Positions 61,930 to 64,000 of a stretch of DNA of 64,000 bases are shown here, one piece after another. Origin of the DNA: VSJD01 sp041653875. GTDB taxonomy: Bacteria > Verrucomicrobiota > Kiritimatiellia > JAAZAB01. The notes beneath the pieces are model-generated. The model was not told the origin of the DNA. It did not search any database and was given only the letters and a program-made list of their open reading frames with translations. The stretch lies in contig JBAZEM010000002.1 in assembly GCA_041653875.1 (NCBI GenBank), positions 124,001 through 188,000 of the forward strand, in the 5' to 3' direction. The position numbers and the translations under genes were made by a program. Within the stretch, counting starts at the first letter, position 1, and every line of letters starts with the position of its first letter.

Positions 61930-64000
61930 TCAAGACTTTTTCCTGATCGAAACGCAAAAGGCGCGGCCTTCGATCGTTTCGCGGGCGGTGGCATCGGCTT
62001 GGGCTTCGCTTAATTCGGCTGGCTCGGCCAAGGCCAGTTGCAGGAGGTGTCCGCGCCAGGCGGGATCCAGTTCGCCCTCGATGGCCAGTTCGATCCGGTC
62101 GCTCACGGCATACCCGGCGGTCTTGCGCAGGTCCTGGATAATCCGGTTCAGCTCGTTGGCAATGCCTTCTTCGCGCAGGGCGGGCGTCAGGGTCTTGTCC
62201 AAGGCCAGCAAAATGCCCTTGTCGCCGAGGACGTCCGTGCCGTCCTTGCCCTGGTAGCTGAGGTCGATATCCTGGCGGTCAACAGGCCATTCCTTTTGAC
62301 CATCGAACACAATGATCTTGTCGCCCGCTTCCCGCACCTGGCCCGCCTTGGCGGCCTTGATGATGGACTGCACTTCGCGTCCCCACTTGGGGCCCAGCAC
62401 GCGCGCATTGGGCGTGGCGCGCAGGGTCGCCACCGCGCCGGGATCGGCCAGGAGCGTCACGGCCTTCACGTTCAATTCGCCGCGGATAATGTCCATCTGG
62501 CGCTCCACCACGCCGGAATCCACGGAACTGGGCAAGGCCACCTGGATGCCGGGCAAGGGCTGGCGCACACGCAGTCCGGCCTTCTGCCGCAAGGCCAGGC
62601 CCAGCGAGACGATCGTCTGCGCCACGCCGGTTTCCTCGATCAAGGCGTCGTTGCGATATTTCTCCGGCACGTCCGGCCACGCCGCCAAATGCACGGAGGC
62701 TTCGCCGGTCAACTGGCGGTAGAGGTAATCGGCCACGAACGGCGCCGAGGGCGCCAGCAGTTTCAGGAGGGTCACGAGCGCATAATACAGCGTGTCATAG
62801 GCCTGGCGCTTGTCGGTCGAAAGCCCTCCGCCCCAGAACCGGGCGCGCGACTGGCGGATGTGCCAGTTGGTCAGGTCCTCGATGAAGGCCGTCACCGGCG
62901 TCAGACTGCGGTTGAGATAAAAGGTCTGAAAGGCCTGGCCGACCTCATGCTCGGCGCGATAGAGCTTGGCCAGGATCCACCGATCGAGCGCATGCGTCGA
63001 TTCCGGCTGGCGCGCGGGATCGCCGACATACCGGTCCACGTTGGCATAGGTGACAAAAAACGAAAAGGCGTTCCAGAGCGGCAGGAGCACCTGCTTGATC
63101 TGGTCGTGGACGCCGGCGTTCTTGAAATTCAAATCGTCCATGACCACGGCCGAGGATCCCAGCAGGTAAAGGCGCAGGGCGTCGGCGCCGTAGCGGTCGA
63201 TGAGTTCCATGGGGTCGGTGAAATTCTTTTTCGACTTGGAAATTTTGCCGCCATCCTCCGCCAGGAGCGTTCCGTGCACCAGGCAATTCTTGAACGCGGC
63301 GCGGTCCAGGAGCGCCACGGCCAGCACATGCAGATAATAGAACCAGCCGCGAATCTGGCCGGGATACTCCACGATGAAGTCCGCCGGGAAATGGCTCTCG
63401 AACCAATCCTTGTTTTCGAAGGGATAATGGCATTGCCCGAACGGCATGGCCCCCGACTCGAACCAGCAATCCAGCACCTCCGGCACGCGCCGCATCGCGC
63501 CGCCGCAGGCCGGGCATTTCAGGACGACTTTGTCCAAAAACTCCTTGTGCAGGTCCGTGAGCTCGCATCCAGCGGCGTCCTTGATTTCCGCCAGCGACCC
63601 CAGCACGCGGCGCTGACCACAGCCGGCGGTTTCGCATTCCCAGACCGGGATGGGCGTGCCCCAGTAGCGCGAGCGCGAGATGTTCCAGTCGCGGGCGCCT
63701 TCCAGCCACTTGCCGAACCGGCCGTGCTTGACGTGCTCCGGTGCCCAGTTGATGTCTTCGTTGTGCTTGAGGAGCCGATCCTTGATTTTATCGACGGCGA
63801 AATACCAGGCGTCCATCGCGCGGTAAATCAGCGGCGTACGGCAGCGCCAGCAATGCGGATAGTTATGCTCGATCGTGCTGTGATGCATCAGCGCGCCGTC
63901 ATCCTTGAGACGGCGGATCACGCCCTTGTTGGCCTCGTGCACGTTCTGCCCGGCGAATTCGGGGATTTCGCCCGTAAAACAGCCCCTGGCATCCACGGGG
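61930..64000 (-). CDS. ileS: Isoleucyl-tRNA synthetase, C-terminal two thirds (partial)
   Basis: The frame continues beyond the right edge; the visible 690 residues start at the end of the editing domain (TGEIPEFAGQNVHEANKG). Then come SRSRYWGTPIPVWECE, LDCWFESGAMPF, PGQIRGWFYYLHV, the KMSKS loop in the form GGKISKSKKNFTDP, the anticodon-binding region (ALDRWILAKLYRAEHEV, DLTNWHIRQSRARFW) and a long C-terminal extension (LNRIIQDLRKTAGYAVSDRI). The YWGTPIPVW and SKKNF features mark the archaeal/eukaryal-type IleS, the group often less sensitive to mupirocin. The final about 30 codons are duplicated at 60.9 kb. Confidence 0.96.
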   Translation of the reverse strand, partial: PVDARGCFTGEIPEFAGQNVHEANKGVIRRLKDDGALMHHSTIEHNYPHCWRCRTPLIYRAMDAWYFAVDKIKDRLLKHNEDINWAPEHVKHGRFGKWLEGARDWNISRSRYWGTPIPVWECETAGCGQRRVLGSLAEIKDAAGCELTDLHKEFLDKVVLKCPACGGAMRRVPEVLDCWFESGAMPFGQCHYPFENKDWFESHFPADFIVEYPGQIRGWFYYLHVLAVALLDRAAFKNCLVHGTLLAEDGGKISKSKKNFTDPMELIDRYGADALRLYLLGSSAVVMDDLNFKNAGVHDQIKQVLLPLWNAFSFFVTYANVDRYVGDPARQPESTHALDRWILAKLYRAEHEVGQAFQTFYLNRSLTPVTAFIEDLTNWHIRQSRARFWGGGLSTDKRQAYDTLYYALVTLLKLLAPSAPFVADYLYRQLTGEASVHLAAWPDVPEKYRNDALIEETGVAQTIVSLGLALRQKAGLRVRQPLPGIQVALPSSVDSGVVERQMDIIRGELNVKAVTLLADPGAVATLRATPNARVLGPKWGREVQSIIKAAKAGQVREAGDKIIVFDGQKEWPVDRQDIDLSYQGKDGTDVLGDKGILLALDKTLTPALREEGIANELNRIIQDLRKTAGYAVSDRIELAIEGELDPAWRGHLLQLALAEPAELSEAQADATARETIEGRAFCVSIRKKS

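Overview
The window is a GC-rich bacterial chromosome segment that is almost entirely housekeeping DNA. It encodes cell division and peptidoglycan synthesis (bioD-bioA-murG-murC/murB-ddl-ftsQ-ftsA-ftsZ, plus a separate murA), biotin and pterin genes, pyrimidine, purine and glutamate synthesis (carB-carA, pyrG, purF, gltB-gltD), transketolase, and a fermentative or pyrophosphate-linked energy set (three acetate kinase homologs, pta, PPDK, membrane pyrophosphatase). A short type-IV-pilin-like protein with an AFTLVELLVVIAIIALLAGLLLP-type leader, a eukaryal/archaeal-type IleS, a divergent FtsZ and the PPi-centred metabolism fit an anaerobic member of the PVC superphylum (Kiritimatiellota/Lentisphaerota-like). 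That placement is inference; no rRNA or marker set is present to prove it.

Layout: 0.3-3.5 kb, a four-gene envelope cluster (LysM/TPR lipoprotein, two tail-anchored coiled-coil proteins, PEGA-domain exported protein). 3.8-6.1 kb, an outer-membrane barrel and a URO-D-family protein. 6.1-19 kb, a long leftward block from bioD to folB containing the dcw genes, several joined by 4-bp ATGA overlaps. 19.2-22.7 kb, hppA and a PhnP-like hydrolase. 22.7-23.5 kb, a repeat island. 23.5-26 kb, a cation efflux gene, tRNA-Gly, an esterase and tRNA-Val. 26-32.4 kb, a tightly overlapping tkt-murA-ackA-ackA'-folE2' unit. 32.9-37.4 kb, ackA, pta, queA and a pseudopilin. 37.7-40.5 kb, PPDK. 40.6-48.3 kb, carBA, pyrG, purF. 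48.6-51 kb, two PIN-type toxin-antitoxin modules with clear palindromic operators and two small membrane proteins. 51.5-57.5 kb, gltBD. 57.9-60.7 kb, a radical SAM protein and an N-terminally anchored protein. 61-61.5 kb, a BrnTA-like module. 61.9-64 kb, ileS running off the right edge.

The most unusual property is the repeat content. (1) Nearly every intergenic gap holds two facing arms of short tandem units, usually of 7 nt, with a different unit at each locus; the right arm is the reverse complement of the left. (2) Several families of 28-45 nt palindromic elements are dispersed between genes, show nested insertions, and also occur in frame inside conserved genes (ddl, bioA, queA, gltD). 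Tandem repeats of the same general kind sit in frame in murG and murC/murB, and murG carries about 100 extra codons made of intergenic-type heptamer repeats. This recalls Rickettsia palindromic elements and cyanobacterial heptanucleotide repeats, but the sequences here are different.

Other points of interest: a MurA with Asp in place of the fosfomycin-target Cys, an apparently catalytically dead FolE2 homolog co-transcribed with a degenerate acetate kinase, and an 87-bp direct duplication of the 3' end of ileS flanking the BrnTA module.
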